Shown: in pieces, positions 63,625 to 64,000 of the stretch
Layout: each line of letters begins with the position of its first letter
How positions within the stretch are numbered: position 1 is the stretch's first letter
Origin: Allolobophora icterica
Lineage: Eukaryota; Annelida; Clitellata; Crassiclitellata; Lumbricidae
Reading direction: 5' to 3'
NCBI GenBank assembly: GCA_963556255.1
Contig: OY744611.1
Coordinates: 1,297,030 to 1,361,029, forward strand
Length of the DNA: 64,000 nt
Translations under genes and position numbers: made by a program
Notes under the pieces: generated by a model
Databases searched by the model: none
Seen by the model: the letters and a program-made list of their open reading frames with translations, nothing else
What the model was told of the DNA's origin: nothing

Positions 63625-64000
63625 TACACAAATACGCATTTATCTTTCGTATTAAATGATCAAACACGTAATCTTAATAAAATAAGGTAATTCCTTTTTT
63701 TAATTAATAAATCATGAACACAACAATATGCTAAAATAGTCTCACAAACTGATACACAGGTAACCGCTCTCTTAAATATCTAGTCCAGCAAAGTATTTGA
63801 ACCGCTAAATTTCATATTTAACAACAAAATTGTCAAGCAGTGGAACCCAGAACGAAAGACTTTACTGAGCCTTTAGCAAATAGTAACAATAGCATAAAAT
63901 TTCATTTTGATGATCTGCAACAATTCAACAGTCTTATAATTATGCGAGGAACCTATGGATTCTCTGTACATCAGGATGCCAACTGTCTAAGTACTCTAAA
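63625..64000 (-). other. 3' UTR / flank of inverted ZNF locus E (proximal part)
   Basis: The reverse complement matches the 3' regions of A, B and D (gcataattataagactgttgaattg, cagtaaagtctttcgttctgggttccact, ttgtgagactattttag). The coding part must lie beyond 64000 on the minus strand. Interrupted at 63624 by the TA-flanked element. Confidence 0.8.

Larger units (their letters stand above)
41757..63626. mobile_element. TA-flanked TIR element hosting a transposon nest
   Basis: Ends gggtgatttgacctaattccagcc (41759) and the inverted, slightly diverged ggctcgaataaggtcaaattaccc (to 63624), flanked by TA. About 2.3 kb is its own; the rest is nested insertions. A 15-bp motif gacc[at]aattccagcc recurs at 41768, 41949, 41969 and 42000, and inverted near the right end (63194, 63216, 63583), like transposase-binding subterminal repeats. 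No transposase recognised; TA duplication fits Tc1/mariner-like integration. Confidence 0.65.

Overview
Animal nuclear DNA, most likely from an invertebrate. It is AT-rich and has no bacterial-style operons. It carries a cluster of C2H2 zinc-finger genes, CR1/L2-like LINE fragments, a tRNA-derived SINE with target-site duplications, an LTR retrotransposon, piggyBac and hAT elements, and a complete Maverick/Polinton. I cannot name the species.

The backbone is a family of tandem C2H2 zinc-finger (ZNF) loci: A (1126-1758), B (19886-21495, broken), C (28226-30841), D (36646-38118), and the 3' flank of a fifth, inverted copy (E) whose coding part lies beyond position 64000. The loci share a 5' leader with decayed fingers, a C-terminal module built on one atypical C2H2 finger, and homologous 3' flanks. 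A and the 3' half of C share one internal deletion and a read-through C-terminal tail; C looks like two family members fused end to end.

2-19 kb: about 5.6 kb of flanking DNA occurs twice, nearly identical (2079-7629 and 13165-18785). Between the copies is an LTR retrotransposon (7630-13157) with gag, protease, integrase remnants upstream of reverse transcriptase, then RNase H. That Ty1/copia-like order in a gypsy-type element recalls the Gmr1 group. It lacks the integrase and RT catalytic cores, and its 3' LTR is truncated where the second copy begins. This could be a real tandem duplication or two haplotypes joined in assembly.

19-41 kb: loci B, C and D are separated by LINE fragments, MITEs and two inverted copies of one TTAA-flanked piggyBac derivative.

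41-64 kb: a nest of DNA transposons. A TA-flanked TIR element (41759-63624) sits in the 3' flank of locus E. It contains a small hAT-like MITE (about 42291-62144), interrupted by a hAT element (42298-61856, 8-bp TSD gtcatagg). The hAT holds a second MITE (42771-43183, 8-bp TSD) and a 17.9-kb Polinton (43298-61228, 6-bp TSD taagag, TIRs of about 0.3 kb). The Polinton has uninterrupted reading frames for protein-primed PolB, retrovirus-like integrase, packaging ATPase, adenain-like protease, major capsid protein, penton-like minor capsid protein, a zinc-ribbon/PLA2 protein, candidate membrane-active virion proteins, a fibre-like protein with phage-tail-fibre-type repeats, and several genes of unknown role. 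Nine virion-type genes form a compact minus-strand block; a 2.8-kb repeat-rich non-coding hub separates them from the ATPase, PLA2, integrase and PolB genes. An inverted-repeat motif (CGYAAATGA-N3-TCATTTRCG) recurs in the central part of the element.
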